DNA of 64,000 nucleotides from Lethocerus indicus (Eukaryota; Arthropoda; Insecta; Hemiptera; Belostomatidae): positions 5,084,001 to 5,148,000 of the forward strand of contig JACDQD010000104.1 in NCBI GenBank assembly GCA_019843655.1. Direction: 5' to 3'. Within the stretch, counting starts at the first letter, position 1. Each line of letters begins with the position of its first letter. Both the position numbers and the translations under genes were made by a program. The notes beneath the pieces were generated by a model. It made no database searches and was not told where the DNA came from. It was given only the letters and a program-made list of their open reading frames with translations. Shown piece after piece: positions 14,401-61,200 of the stretch.

Positions 14401-16617
14401 TCAGCGAAGCAATTTCGTACCCGCATTATTGGAAGTTATTTTTATTATAATTATTTAAATATTTAATAAATAAATAATTACATTAAATTCACATCCCGTA
14501 TTTCCATCTGTGGACACAAAATCAATATACGGTTATAAATAATGTTCGGAATAGAATGAATGACGTTATAGAAGAAAAATTAACTTTATTTCCCGAGAGT
14601 TGAATTGGCACAAACGGGAATAAACCACGGATTGAACTCAGATGTTGGGGCCTTGATCTAATCTAATCCCATTGATTCCGCTGCCGTGACATTAGCGTCA
14701 ATTCAGTAACAACGGTATTGACTCAATATAGGCGATTCGCGTCGTACAATGGAGGTTGTGCACGAGACGTCAGACAGTGCTAGTTCGCTAATTCGCGTAC
14801 ATGTTGAAATGCTTTAAGCAAGAAATCGGACATTTATAGAGGGAACTAATTAAAAGGAGATGAACTGAATACTTTATTTTTTTATAATGTATAACTGTCT
14901 CTCAGCTAATTATATAATATTACCTTATTAATATAATAATATTCACGTCCCAATAACCTCATGTATCGAGTATTGTATATTATGTTTTTGGAATTTCTGG
15001 AATCTTGTTAGTCCAACATCACGTATTTGAATGTAAAACGGAAATTCCTGCTCTATAAATCCCCCAACTTAGAGTAAATACCGACATGTGTAATTATCCG
15101 CTTGATTACTGGTTAATGAAGCGTATATATACACATAAGCGTTATTACACCCATGTATCTATATATACAAAGCTTAATTATCAGTTTAATTCGTAATGAT
15201 TTGCAACAATATTGTCGGATTATGCCGTAGCTCTTGAAACCATAGTGAAATGGAAAATGTCTTCATCGTTTCGTCCAAATGACGGCAAGGAGTATTCTAA
15301 AATATGAAATTATTTTTAGAATAATTTTAATGCTGGAGCTTTTATTGTTTTATACTGGCAATAAACATTTAGGTGGGGCGTCCGTTCCGAGGCGATGTGA
15401 CGACTGGTCGCCCTCCGATAATTCTGGGACGAGGAGTTACCTTTTCATTTATCTAATGGAAAAGGTTTGGCGTGCCCCTAATCCGGATTTTAGTGCCATA
15501 ATAAACCTTTATAACCTTAAATAATTGACGCACACTACGTAAGCCCCCGGGACCGTAACGTCTAGGTGGAGCGACGGAACTGCCGCCATTAGGCCGTCCA
15601 AATAAAGTCCGATGGCCCCTCGGCCATGTTAAGTACGCACCGCCGAGAAAGGTTTTCCCGTCCTAAAAAGAAACACTTCTCAACATTTTATCGTGCAACC
15701 GTCATAAACGTTCGTGTTCGCGAAGGCCATAAATCGTATTGGTTTTTATCAATGAATATGTTATACATTATAGTGAGAGCTGAGAATTTTATTGTCTACG
15801 ACAGCGGCGACTCGCTAAGTCATGGAGGGGTTTCCATTTCCACTCGCCCATTTGGCAACGTGCCATCGTTAGTAGTATTCCGTTAGTTAAATACGAACCG
15901 GCTGCTGGTGAAGCGTTACGGCCGTTCGCTTTCACCGCACTGTTGTCGCGGTGATATAATAGATGTATACGATAATTATAATCGTAACGAACAGACAGCG
16001 AGAATAGCAAGATAGAGAGAGGATCAATTTGGTGAGTAGAGAAAGGTTTAATGATGATTATAAGCAAATATTTATACTAAGTTATGCTATAACTTGCTAA
16101 CGTTAAGAAGTTAATCTCAGACACGTGTTAGTGGTGCCACGAGAATTTGGTATATTCATCATTCTCTCGATATTCTGCCTCCACTCGCTTATTTCGTCTT
16201 ATGCTAAGCATAAGACTTCGTATTTTATACTAACCGCTAAAGCCGGTTATACTTTATACTAACGTATCGGCGAGTGTACACAGAACATGGTGCTACTAAA
16301 TAAAATAGGCATTTTAAATTCGATTTTTATATTTGGTTGGTATTGCTGTAACGATAATTTGAGTAGAAAGCAATTTAATTAATATATATAAAATACTGCA
16401 CAATAAAATGCCTTCATCCTCGAAAGGGTACAGAATAAAATGCACAGGCCTATCATCATTACACGTGGCCAATATGAGAAACTATAAGGAAGTTTTTGTT
16501 GTTGCAGAATCGAAGTCGTCTTCTGGGGATGAGAAGAGGTGGGCGCCGGTGTTGGTGGTGTGGGCACTTGGGTTGGCAGCCCTGAAGGCGGTGGTGCCGC
16601 AGGCCTCGCCCAGGTAG
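2223..16617 (+). CDS. beat: Beaten path (Beat) family Ig-domain axon-guidance protein, 3' five exons
   Basis: Beat proteins are secreted or GPI-anchored Ig proteins that bind Sidestep-family receptors and control axon defasciculation and target choice. Five exons, 2223-2425, 4094-4229, 12515-12648, 13979-14234 and 16508-16617, join in frame to give about 278 residues. The first Ig domain has the family hallmark LYSVKWYKDGKEFYRFVPRD, followed by PGIHVD and the second-cysteine segment GRYRCEVSAEAPSFQTV. The second Ig domain has QVSLSCISGPSKPPAQLSWF and, later, LKLKCLA. Sequons are present at NKT, NQS and NST. The last exon ends in a hydrophobic run (APVLVVWALGLAALKAVV) before the stop, as in a GPI-attachment signal. 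The signal-peptide exon is missing, because the first visible exon starts with two bases of a split codon. VPRD-PPAQ and SFQT recall the beat-III group, but that subfamily guess is from memory. AATAAA lies at 16781. Confidence 0.9.
2426..4093 (+). other. beat intron
   Basis: The intron is AT-rich and has a GC-richer patch at about 3450-3740. I see no conserved coding segment or recognisable repeat. Confidence 0.6.
4094..4229 (+). CDS. beat: beat exon: first Ig domain, C-terminal half
   Basis: The exon follows TTCCAG and ends before GTAAGT. It enters at phase 0 and exits at phase 1. It carries the second cysteine of Ig1 (SSGRYRCEVSAEAPSF) and a possible N-glycosylation sequon NQS. Confidence 0.93.
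4794..5529 (-). mobile_element. decayed, internally deleted hAT-type DNA transposon
   Basis: The left end starts CAGGGGGTCGGCAAACG. The right end, read on the - strand, starts CAAGGGTGGCCAATATTC. These form an imperfect terminal inverted repeat typical of hAT elements. Flanking 8-mers match at 6 of 8 positions (4786-4793 and 5528-5535) if the right boundary is moved 2 bp inward. Inside, on the - strand, 5100-5423 is a transposase remnant. Its NELNFSPFDIDTGN-IQSMDI stretch resembles the segment before the C-terminal dimerisation region of GTF2IRD2/ZBED-like hAT proteins. It is broken by stops and is not functional. Confidence 0.55.
6418..6456. repeat. short copy of a dispersed repeat
   Basis: It resembles the left part of the repeat at 41240-41390. 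Both contain CGGGTGTTGTCTG followed by TTCCG, preceded by a T-run and CCT. Confidence 0.4.
10970..10995. repeat. (GT)n microsatellite
   Basis: About 13 uninterrupted GT units in the long beat intron. Confidence 0.97.
12515..12648 (+). CDS. beat: beat exon: second Ig domain, N-terminal half
   Basis: It follows GTTCTTAG and ends before GTATCA. The 134 nt enter with two bases (G|CA gives Ala) and exit at phase 0. The text includes GKPRYQVGDQVSLSC and PPAQLSWFINGNQ, the membrane-proximal Beat Ig with its first cysteine. Confidence 0.88.
12649..13978 (+). other. beat intron
   Basis: It has a GC-rich patch at about 13240-13420 and a dispersed-repeat copy at 13820-13915, just upstream of the next acceptor. 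I see no coding signal. Confidence 0.6.
13820..13915. repeat. dispersed repeat copy with a small hairpin
   Basis: It shares CGACGTTTCG and the 14-mer GAAGAATAGATCAA, then GTGTCGTTAAT, in the same order as 41240-41390. Between them lies a perfect 7-bp hairpin, CTTCGGG (13873-13879) with CCCGAAG (13891-13897). The copy ends about 65 bp before a beat exon. Confidence 0.6.
13979..14234 (+). CDS. beat: beat exon: second Ig domain, C-terminal half and stalk
   Basis: It follows TTTGCGCAG and ends before GTAAGT, with a phase-0 entry and a phase-1 exit. It carries sequon NST, the second Ig2 cysteine (GDLKLKCLASIATVYW) and a proline-rich stalk (RPLRPPVLEV). Confidence 0.92.
14235..16507 (+). other. 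beat intron
   Basis: Mostly AT-rich, with a near-palindromic AT stretch around 14448-14480 and a CpG-richer patch at about 15540-15660. No exon is recognised. Confidence 0.6.
16508..16617 (+). CDS. beat: beat terminal exon: GPI-type hydrophobic tail
   Basis: It follows TTGTTGTTGCAG, completes a split Glu codon and stops at TAG 16615-16617. A charged SKSSSGDEKR linker precedes a hydrophobic segment (APVLVVWALGLAALKAVV) and a short C-terminus. That order fits a GPI-anchor signal better than a transmembrane receptor. Confidence 0.85.
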
Positions 16618-16805
16618 TACAATCGGCGGCCGACAGAGCTCCACCGCTCCGTCTGAGCCACCAATCCAAATTATCACTATTGTTTGTCTTCTGTGCTTAC
16701 AACAATTAAACTCAGACATTAAATTGGAGAAGACGGGAAACGACAATTTAAAGCCCGAGAAGGGCTCGAGAAACTTCCCGAATAAATGTATTTTGGAACC
16801 TGATG
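16618..16805 (+). other. beat 3' UTR with AATAAA
   Basis: AATAAA at 16781-16786 is the first canonical poly(A) signal after the stop codon. It implies a 3' UTR of roughly 190 nt. Confidence 0.55.
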
Positions 16806-19800
16806 AAAATGGAAGAGTAATTTGAAATTAGAATCAACCGCGGGGTGAATCAACGTAGGCGATCACGAATGTCTTATTTTCAATATCTAAATTCAATAAA
16901 AACTATAACTCGATTATTGTTATATAAGAAAGCAAACTTGATTACCTACGGTAATAAGGATTACTATAACTGGGGATTCCGTTACATTTGTACATTGGTT
17001 GTACAAGAGATGAAAAGAGTATATCGAAAAAAAGAGGTCGCCAAATGTTCAGCGACTATTCATATATGAATAAACCGAGTGCATATATTGTCACTTATCA
17101 TGGGAGTGGTACCCTGATATCCTGAAAATGAGTGAACTCGAGTGAACGTTACTAAAAATAGATGTTGATGTAATTTATAGCAGTTGCGATACATTCATGC
17201 GAGCGCTGAAATTACCTCGATAGTGTCAGTGAGTCTTCGTTCAAATCCTAATTTCAATGCGCTAAATGTGTTGTACAAGTGTTAGCGTATTGGCTCCTCA
17301 TCAATATTCAATTACACTGTCGCTGAGTGATCCTCGGACAAACCAATACATATCCGATCACACATTAAAGAGGCTCCTTATATGCAGTGTATCGTATAAG
17401 ACAGGAGTTTGCAAATCTTCAATAAGTTCGTACTTACCGGCACCGACTTGTTCATATGATAACTCCCATGTAATAAACATTTAACGTACAAATAAGTATG
17501 AAATAAATATATCGTACCTTGAACCAGAATGTCAGTTTATTTTTAAGAGAAATTTGCGACTGAAGTAAGAATTTATCTCCACGGAGACATTAAACGTCGA
17601 TTTATCATTAATAAAATATTATCAATAAGATTATAGGTGAAATATATGGCATATACTTGTATGTATTTACGTAATAAAGATTCCTAAAGTAAATATTTAT
17701 ACGAAATTGTGGAAAAATTCGAAGTAATATATACTATTGTTTGTGGAACTTTAGAAGAAAAATTGTCTGGTATCGTGAATATTTTTTGAATAATAAGACT
17801 CTTTTTTCAAACAATATGTCTAGAATAAGTGACTATATCTCAATATAATCGGAATCATCGTTGTAAATGTTAGTCGTCATGTAGAAGATGTGTAGCTGAA
17901 AAGCGTAGATTTCTCTATATCACTTTTCGTAATTCACTAAGGAAATGTATAAACCTATAGTAGGATTCGTGTGAATTTTAATCGTATCTGTAAAAGGAAA
18001 TTTTAATTATAGTGTTCATTCTTTGTTTCGTTCGACTGGAAGCGCAATGTCATTTGTCAAAAACAAAGTTTATCATTTTCAATTAAGACCTTCCCCCCGC
18101 TTGTTTAACTCCTTTACAGTGTTGTAAATAAACGTGTAAATAATAAAGGAAATTATCAGTGGCACCCGAAATTATTTTCAAGTTTCATTTTCCGATTATC
18201 CTTCGTATGCATTTCTCAGTGACTCCTCGAATTGATGTAATATGTAAGTATAACTTCAGAGCACGAATCGACACTGTTTCACATAAACAGAATAGAGCAC
18301 GATAATTATAATCGGTGTAATGAGAGGTCGGTTTTCAATTATGAAAAAATTAATCAGTTCATCACTATGTTGAGTTCAGATGCGGTTGACTCAATATGTC
18401 CTGCAATTTTCGGTACTCTTTTAGTCGGTCAGTGGCAATTTGTTGAATAATAACTGTAAATAGGGTTATTTCGAAATATCCACGCTGTTGTAAAGCAGGT
18501 CGCTACCGATTCACTGAGGCTTCTCGGCTTCGGCCCCTGCAGCATTATAACATGAGCTTGTCTTTTAGCCCAACGCCGTATAATTATATAATCGATAATC
18601 GGCAATGGGCGGTCGCCTCTTATTATAAAGCAAAAGAAATTTAATTGGAAAGTCTTATCTGCCACTGTTACCCGCCTTTAAATTTCCACACTTTTTAATC
18701 CGCCAGAATCTGTTATCGCGATGGAAAAATACGAGGCCCGGCTCCTGGAATTATTTCCTGCGGTTAACGTAAAAAACTAACTTATACGAGCAATATCCTG
18801 AACCTTAATTTTAAAACGATTTTTTTAAACGCGTATTCCCTAGAGCGGCCACTCCCAACCTTTTTTTGGTTTTAGTCAGGGCCCCCATCAACATTTTTGT
18901 CAGACGCCATGGCCTCCCTTCCTTTAATTCAAGTTTTCAAGCGCGATCCATTTTAAAATGTATGCAATAAATTTAAACAAAGATCCTTGAGGCCAAGTCA
19001 ATCGAGTTACTAAATACCGGTAACAAAAATATCCTTTCTCAAGGCTATTTTTCGAAATACTCATTTTAATAAATTCCCATCTCTCGGAAGTAAGAAGAAT
19101 GCACCAAAAGTTCAATAGTAGCTACTTACAATAATCCCATAATAATAATAACAAATAGTTAACAACTTGCTGAGAATCCTTGTAATACCAATGAATACGA
19201 ATGGAGATAATGGCCACTGTAAATTTAAGTTCGCAAGTAAGAGTAATGTTGAACTCAGACTAACTAAAAGTTGAAGCAGAATAAACAGATTAGGGGGGAG
19301 GGGGCTAGAGAGAGGGAAAGTTTCAGCCTTTGGAATTTGGATTTCTTGGAAAAGAGAAACAGGCGACCTTTTTGACTATTCTTGCAATGAAGGAACAGTC
19401 GCAACACCCACTTTCCATGTATTGTTGAGCTATGAAAAGGATCTAGACTCTAAGTATCTGTTTTGACCGAATACTTTTGTATTATAAAATAAATCTTAAT
19501 TAAATTTCTATCTGCCTGTCTGGAATATTATTTGGACACAAAATAATTATGTAGCTTTGTCAATAGGTATATTTTGTTTTGTCCCCTTCGCATGGGCCAC
19601 CTGAGATCTCCTTTTTGGATTTTTGCAGCCGGCGGCCCACCTGAACGTCTCGACGGCCCCCCGGGGGGCAGTACGGACCCGTTGGGAATGTCTCCTCTGG
19701 AGTTCCGCCTTAAATCTTTGATTATCGGCATCTTTACGTCTCCAGTATCGAACCATCGAAGCTATGTCTAGTTTTAAAATACATTATCGGGTCTAGATTT

Positions 19801-20410
19801 GCATAAAGGTTGAAATAATACCAATTTAAAAAATCATTTTATATATTTTAATTACAAATTACAAATAATTGACCATTTTGCCAACGAGACAACAATATAT
19901 AATTTATAACATAACATTATAAAATGTTAATTCAAATTGTCAATTAAATTAGAAATATTAAATATATTCACCTATCCAGGAATGAAAATGAAATGTCTAC
20001 CATTAATATTCTATGAAGGAACAAAAATTATATATATTTTTACTTCATTCTCTCGGAAATATATACGTACAACTGTATATACGTAAAAACTCGTGAATAA
20101 AAATTATTTTCAAATTACTTACAAACAACTTAACTAAATTATTATTTACATACATATAAATCTCACATTTTAGCCAATTAGCAATTAGCGCATAAAAATA
20201 TATACATGTATATTAAACGTGATCTGTGTTATCTATTGAAAAATAATGCTAAATTTCAAAATAAATAAAAAAATTTACTATATTCAACAACTTTACGGGA
20301 CACTTCGTGATATCCACTCTCAAGTTTCAAAAATATACGAGTTTGTCAATTCTAGTAATACAAAAACAATAGAAATTCTCACAGCATCCATCACAATCAA
20401 TCGTACTTAA
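16806..20410. other. intergenic region between convergent beat and ABCG genes
   Basis: AT-rich, with no coding segment recognised. It contains a hAT-like terminus at 18841-18925 and a GC-rich patch at about 19570-19720 with the 14-bp palindrome GCCCCCCGGGGGGC (19656-19669). Confidence 0.5.
18841..18925. mobile_element. hAT-like transposon terminus, partner end not found
   Basis: GCGGCCACTCCCAACCTTTT followed by a T-run, CAGGGCCCCC and CAACATTTTTG resembles the common hAT end of the form CAGTGGTTCCCAACCTTTTT. I found no matching inverted end nearby, so this is a degraded end or a solo fragment. Confidence 0.35.
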
Positions 20411-20417
20411 TTTAGCG

Positions 20418-20423
20418 TTTATT
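20418..20423 (-). terminator. candidate ABCG poly(A) signal
   Basis: TTTATT on + is AATAAA on the - strand. It is the nearest canonical signal downstream of the ABCG stop and implies a 3' UTR of about 560-580 nt. Confidence 0.35.
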
Positions 20424-20979
20424 TTCGTATTATAAATTATCAGCGATCATTTGCAATAGAAGTGCAATAGATTAGGTTATATAATCGAAAATATTGTATA
20501 ATCTACATAAATTCCAATAATATCTTGCATACTCCAGATTCAAATTTGCAGTCAGAGTAAAAAGTAGGCCACCAATAGGGCCCCAACCTCAGTAGTCAGA
20601 CCACGACAATTTTCTTCAATGTTGTTTTGGCTTTACAGTTCAAAGATATTATTTTTTGAAATAAAAACTGAATAAATTACAAACATGGGGGTAACGCCTT
20701 CAGCAAAAAAAAACATCTTGATTGGGATTTATCACAGCACATTTTTAGACGATATACGCGAGGATGAATTTCAAATTCTTGTACTGTTGATTAGAACAGG
20801 ACCGATAGCGGTCTTCACATATATTCTTCGAGGGTATAAATATAGCCTTTGTATGTAAAATGAGATGCAGAAGAAAAGAAATTCGACGCTGTGCCGCCCC
20901 GACTTCAAAGAACGGTGCGGATGTTGACACCGAAAATACGGCGATTAATCGTTCGAAATTGAGAAATGAATCTCTATGA

Positions 20980-57141
<36,162 letters not shown>

Positions 57142-57142
<1 letters not shown>

Positions 57143-57224
57143 TTAACAGCGTCTGAATACTGTGAGAAGTGTACTGGACGAAGTTGGGACGTGAAGTTCA
57201 CCGGACGGTTTCAGCTATAAGACT
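57142..57224 (-). promoter_or_regulatory. proposed non-coding leader exon and initiator of ABCG
   Basis: The - strand reads CTGTTAAG|GTGAGT, an ideal donor, at 57142/57141. Spliced to 48231 it gives TAA GAT ATG, an in-frame stop just before the predicted start. An initiator TCAGTC lies at 57226-57221 on -, 83 nt before the donor. This is inference from splice and initiator consensus only. Confidence 0.5.
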
Positions 57225-57350
57225 GAACGTTCTCCGGTCGAGCCAGAGCGGCAGACCCCCGCCCGTAACGCGCTATCTCTCTCTCTCTCTCTCTCCCCCC
57301 ACTCGCACCCACGCAACGTCGCCCACCCTGGCACGCGCCTTTACGTTACC
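57225..57350. promoter_or_regulatory. probable bidirectional promoter with (CT)n
   Basis: A CpG-rich interval between the ABCG leader exon (leftward) and the ATG of the small + gene (rightward). It contains (TC)9 at 57276-57294, which is GAGA-element-like, followed by a C-run. Confidence 0.45.
57276..57294. repeat. (TC)n microsatellite
   Basis: About nine TC units followed by a C-run, 57 bp upstream of a well-placed ATG. Confidence 0.95.
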
Positions 57351-57844
57351 ATGGAAACTCTACGCCCAACGCCAGGGTACTGGAAGAACCTCTCAGATTC
57401 AGCGTCTTCTGCTAACAATAAGCTCAACGGCGAAGAAGACGACAAATCAGAGAGTAAAACTTTCACTTACGCCACGGGGGACGGAGAATTAACTAAAAGA
57501 AAGAAACGAACTTGTTTCGAGGAAAAGTCTCAGTAACGGAGATTCGCGGGGAGAAATCAACGCCAAGAACGAGCCCAGATAAATTGAATGGACGAACTTG
57601 CCCAGAACTTGAGTCGTCTCCTTCTACCGGAGGTTCTCCGCACAGTATTGCGCACCGGAAGTTAGTTGTCGATAATTCACGAATAAATCGGTTCAGAAGT
57701 AAACGTCGAAGAGCCAGTCGCCAGTCAGTATTGAGAGCGAAACGTTCACGAATTCCGACCGGAAGATATTACGATTGGAAGTACATCGCTGGTGCAATTT
57801 TCGTTCTGGTCCTAAACTGGGCCGACCTCCGCCTCTCGCCATAG
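57351..57844 (+). CDS. unrecognised small protein with a C-terminal hydrophobic segment; frame broken once
   Basis: ATG at 57351 is in a good context (GTTACCATGG) and opens METLRPTPGYWKNLSDSASS. This frame runs 61 codons to TAA at 57534-57536. An overlapping frame then stays open to TAG at 57842-57844. It encodes an Arg/Ser-rich stretch (SKRRRASRQS) and ends GRYYDWKYIAGAIFVLVLNW plus a few residues, like a tail anchor. Passing from frame one to frame two at about 57505-57530 needs one extra base, the same kind of break as in the neighbouring ABCG gene. Either the two form one protein of about 165 residues with a sequencing deletion, or only the 61-codon ORF is used. AATAAA at 58042 suits a transcript ending near 58060. 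I do not recognise the family. Confidence 0.4.
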
Positions 57845-58041
57845 TCAGTAGCATTCTGTGAGTACTGTTTCAGTGAGTGGCAATTCACACGCGTGCCGAT
57901 ATGCCTACAGCGGCCTCTATACTGGCGGAATGCTTCTGTCAGAAAGAAAACCGCACGGTCTCAGGACGGATGCCTGGACCTCGATCGAGCCCAAGATGCC
58001 AGGATGTGAAAGAAATATCAAGTTGGCCCTTCGCCGTTTAG

Positions 58042-58047
58042 AATAAA
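58042..58047 (+). terminator. poly(A) signal of the small + gene
   Basis: AATAAA on +, about 200 nt after the TAG at 57842-57844 and facing the opposite-strand signal at 58073. Confidence 0.5.
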
Positions 58048-58072
58048 TAGAAACATGGGATGAAAAAATGTT

Positions 58073-58078
58073 TTTATT
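58073..58078 (-). terminator. poly(A) signal of the phase-0 exon-array gene
   Basis: TTTATT on + is AATAAA on -, 108 nt after the stop codon at 58186-58188. The predicted cleavage zone overlaps the 3' end of the + strand gene. Confidence 0.6.
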
Positions 58079-58185
58079 GAATTCATTTGTCCAAATATTC
58101 TCCCAACTAATAAATCCATAAGTTGTCGAGAGAATCTTAAAGCTGAATCTTGGAATTTTACGAAAGTCTTCCTCCTACTCGCCGC

Positions 58186-58272
58186 TCATCGTCTCTGAGT
58201 CAAGTTCTTCGAGACGAATTTGTCGTTCTCTGTCCCGCCATCAGAATCAGAAGTTGCGGACAGGTCTAGATC
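58186..58272 (-). CDS. exon-array gene, terminal exon
   Basis: After CTAAACGCAG it reads DLDLSATSDSDGGTENDKF and ends with LTQRR and TGA. 28 codons, phase-0 entry. Confidence 0.72.
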   Translation of the reverse strand, partial: DLDLSATSDSDGGTENDKFVSKNLTQRR

Positions 58273-61200
58273 CTGCGTTTAGAACTAAATCAATTTTATA
58301 ACAACGTATTTTAATGTGTAAAGTTATTGACTGCGATGGGAAACCGAAGGTGGTCTAGAATAGCAGATAGAAATATTATTATAGAAAATAACCCAAGTCA
58401 TGGGTTAATGTTGTAAGGGAACAAAATGAAACCATTTATGACAACTCATAAATACCAAATTACGCGTAATTTAGAGTACTTTCATCTGAACTGAATCATA
58501 ATTATTATATTATTGAAATAATTTAATTCAGCTACTATCAATTGACCGGTAGCGACCCGATCCAACCCATCCACTTGACACCCTCGAACAACCCGTATTG
58601 TTCTCTATGCTCTTCGACTGTGGACTTACTTTATTAAGAATCAACTTCTTTACCGCATCTTTCACTTCATGGAATATTTCGTCGTAACTAGCTGCACTAG
58701 GGTCGGTGACGTTGTTTCGCCCACTTCCCTGAATATCCTGTAAAGACAAAACCGAGTTTATGTGCACTCTACTGTTTGGACTATAGACTGTCTACAGTTG
58801 CGGACGCCGTCTGTCAGATAGAATTCGTCTTCCAAAAACATTAATAGATAGTACAACTGAAATATTTTGCTGCTAAGGTTTAATATAATTTGACATAGAC
58901 CATAGGCCTTTTCCTGAGTGCGCATCGTGGTGGCCGCATTTCTTACCTGTCCACAGCGCTTTTCTTTCGGGTGGTCATCGTAATATTTACGGCTTGAATC
59001 GTAATATCGGTGACTCTTCTTACGCCATTCGTCCTGCAATAAACTGAGATCAGAAATGAAGTAAGGCAGATTTGCTAAAACGACCAGAAAGGTTCCGGAA
59101 TCATTTTCTTAACATAATAATTCGAAATATATCTACGACCGGAATAGCGTACATTCAAAATCTATTTTTTCAATCGGCAATTAGTATCCACGATAGTCTC
59201 ACGGTTGCAACTTGATGCAGTACTATGTTCAGTGATAATTATAAACTACTTTCACCTCTGGGAGCGCGATTGTCAGACGAAATTGCTACCGTCAGACAAA
59301 GTTCCGACATGGAAGCCGAGAGGGAAAACCTAAATGAAAAATGAACATTTATTTCTGTTCGGGAAAGATATCTCTCAACTGAACGCAAGATAAGTTAAAT
59401 TGGATATAGATAACTAACTATAAACCTATGTTGCAGTGAAGAGTTTACGAATTGCTCTAATTATAATAATGGTAATATTATTATAATCTGATAAAAGTCT
59501 GTGTTACCGACTGACTTCCCAATGCTGTCAATATTTAGCATCTCATCAAAACTGGTTGGTATAACCGAGTTTTGTATCTAGGTACAGGCTCAATTTTGAA
59601 CAATGGACAGCAAGTAAAAAACTGGTACAAATAATCAGAATTGTATGATTACATAAGATTTAGAAAAGGTTTATATTGGGCTTGATATTGGTTGATACCT
59701 GCAATGGGGGTGTGACCGTCTCGGTAGGCGCGTACTCCCACCAGGTGGATGGGCACTTTAGCGGTGTGTCGTCCATTTTTGACTTTCCATCGCACTTTTC
59801 ATCCGATCCGGATTTGTGGCCGGATCTGATTGAAGCATTATTGGTCGTCTTACGGCAAATTTCCTGCAATTATATACGGGAATGTCTTCAGAATATTGAA
59901 TAACAAACTGAGGACAATAAATGTTAGGTCGAATTTATAAATTATGCGAGCATATTCGGACATACCTGCTTTGCCTCTTGTGGAAAGGGCCTTGTAACAT
60001 TGTCCGTTTCCCTCTCTGTAATGTGTTTTCCCGGTATTTTATAATTCGTTGACATTTTCTTGGCCCATTGCGATGAAGGACTCGAATCGTACAATTTTGA
60101 TAAATCAAATTTATTCGTTTCAGAAGTTTTAGAGTACCTAATAATAGATCCGCCCTGAAAAAATATGCACGCATTCATAAATATAACCACGGTCTCGGTT
60201 GCGAATTGGTAGAAGCTGACGCCTATGGAGACTTGGGCCCACCAAAAGTCTCTTCTCCCGAATATAACTTATATACAAAGATCAAGCAATTATATTTCAA
60301 GGCCACCTTTATAGCTCAATATAATTACCTCTTTCTTTCGAGTCGCTAACTGAGAGGAGTATTTGGATCTTTCAGAAGGTCCAGAGGAAGAGCTTGATGG
60401 AGCTTGATGAGCAGCGTAGCCTCTAGGCAGCCGCCCGTTTCTGTCTCTGGTTCCCTCAGGCGTACGCTTCTTAACCGAAGTTTTAACCGCGGGAAAAGTT
60501 TGAACTCTATTCGGTATACGATGCTGGGCCTTCTGGAACTTCATTTCGTAACGTAGCGATACCCATTGGGCGTAATAATTTATGTACCGAGATGGTGTAA
60601 TCGAACGTATATATTTTTTCTTAATTTCATTTAATTACACTAGTGGGTTTGAATAAAATCAGATTCGAAATAGTGTTCGAAAGGTTCTCTTCAAACTTGT
60701 CCCAAGTTTATTTTGAAGTTTCTTAAAGAGAACTTCATTTACTACAAGTTCCCAAAGAAGAACACTAAGTGAACAGTTCTACACTACTTAATTCCTTCGC
60801 TTCACCCTCTGGGAGCACACTACTGCTTTATAACAATAACCAGTCAAATAGTGTAATATATCGTGTAATATCACCTGTTTCGGGCCGGGAGGAGACCGCA
60901 AGTGTCCGTTCGCTCTCTTAGCTGTGTCCGACGTTTTCTGTACAATAAGCGGACGTTTTTCCACTGAATTGCCGTCCACCGACCTCGAGTATTCGCCAAT
61001 TATTTTCCTACCAACTGGGTATCTTCCACTAGTCTGGCAAATTTCTCTAGACCGTTGCTAGAAAATTCGTGCAATAAATAATAACAAAATATTGGTAAGA
61101 AATAAAAAATAAATTCCACTTTACATATATAAGAGAAACTCTTCAGTCTCCCCGTATACTTGGCGAAACATTCGGAATCGGAAAAGTTATTGTGGACAAC

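Noticed and set aside
17235..17255. GTTCAAATCCT resembling a tRNA B-box
   Set aside because: No matching A-box or acceptor stem upstream at the right distance.
57858..58046. 62-codon + strand ORF before AATAAA
   Set aside because: Its stop codon overlaps the poly(A) signal, so it is more simply the 3' UTR of the small + gene.
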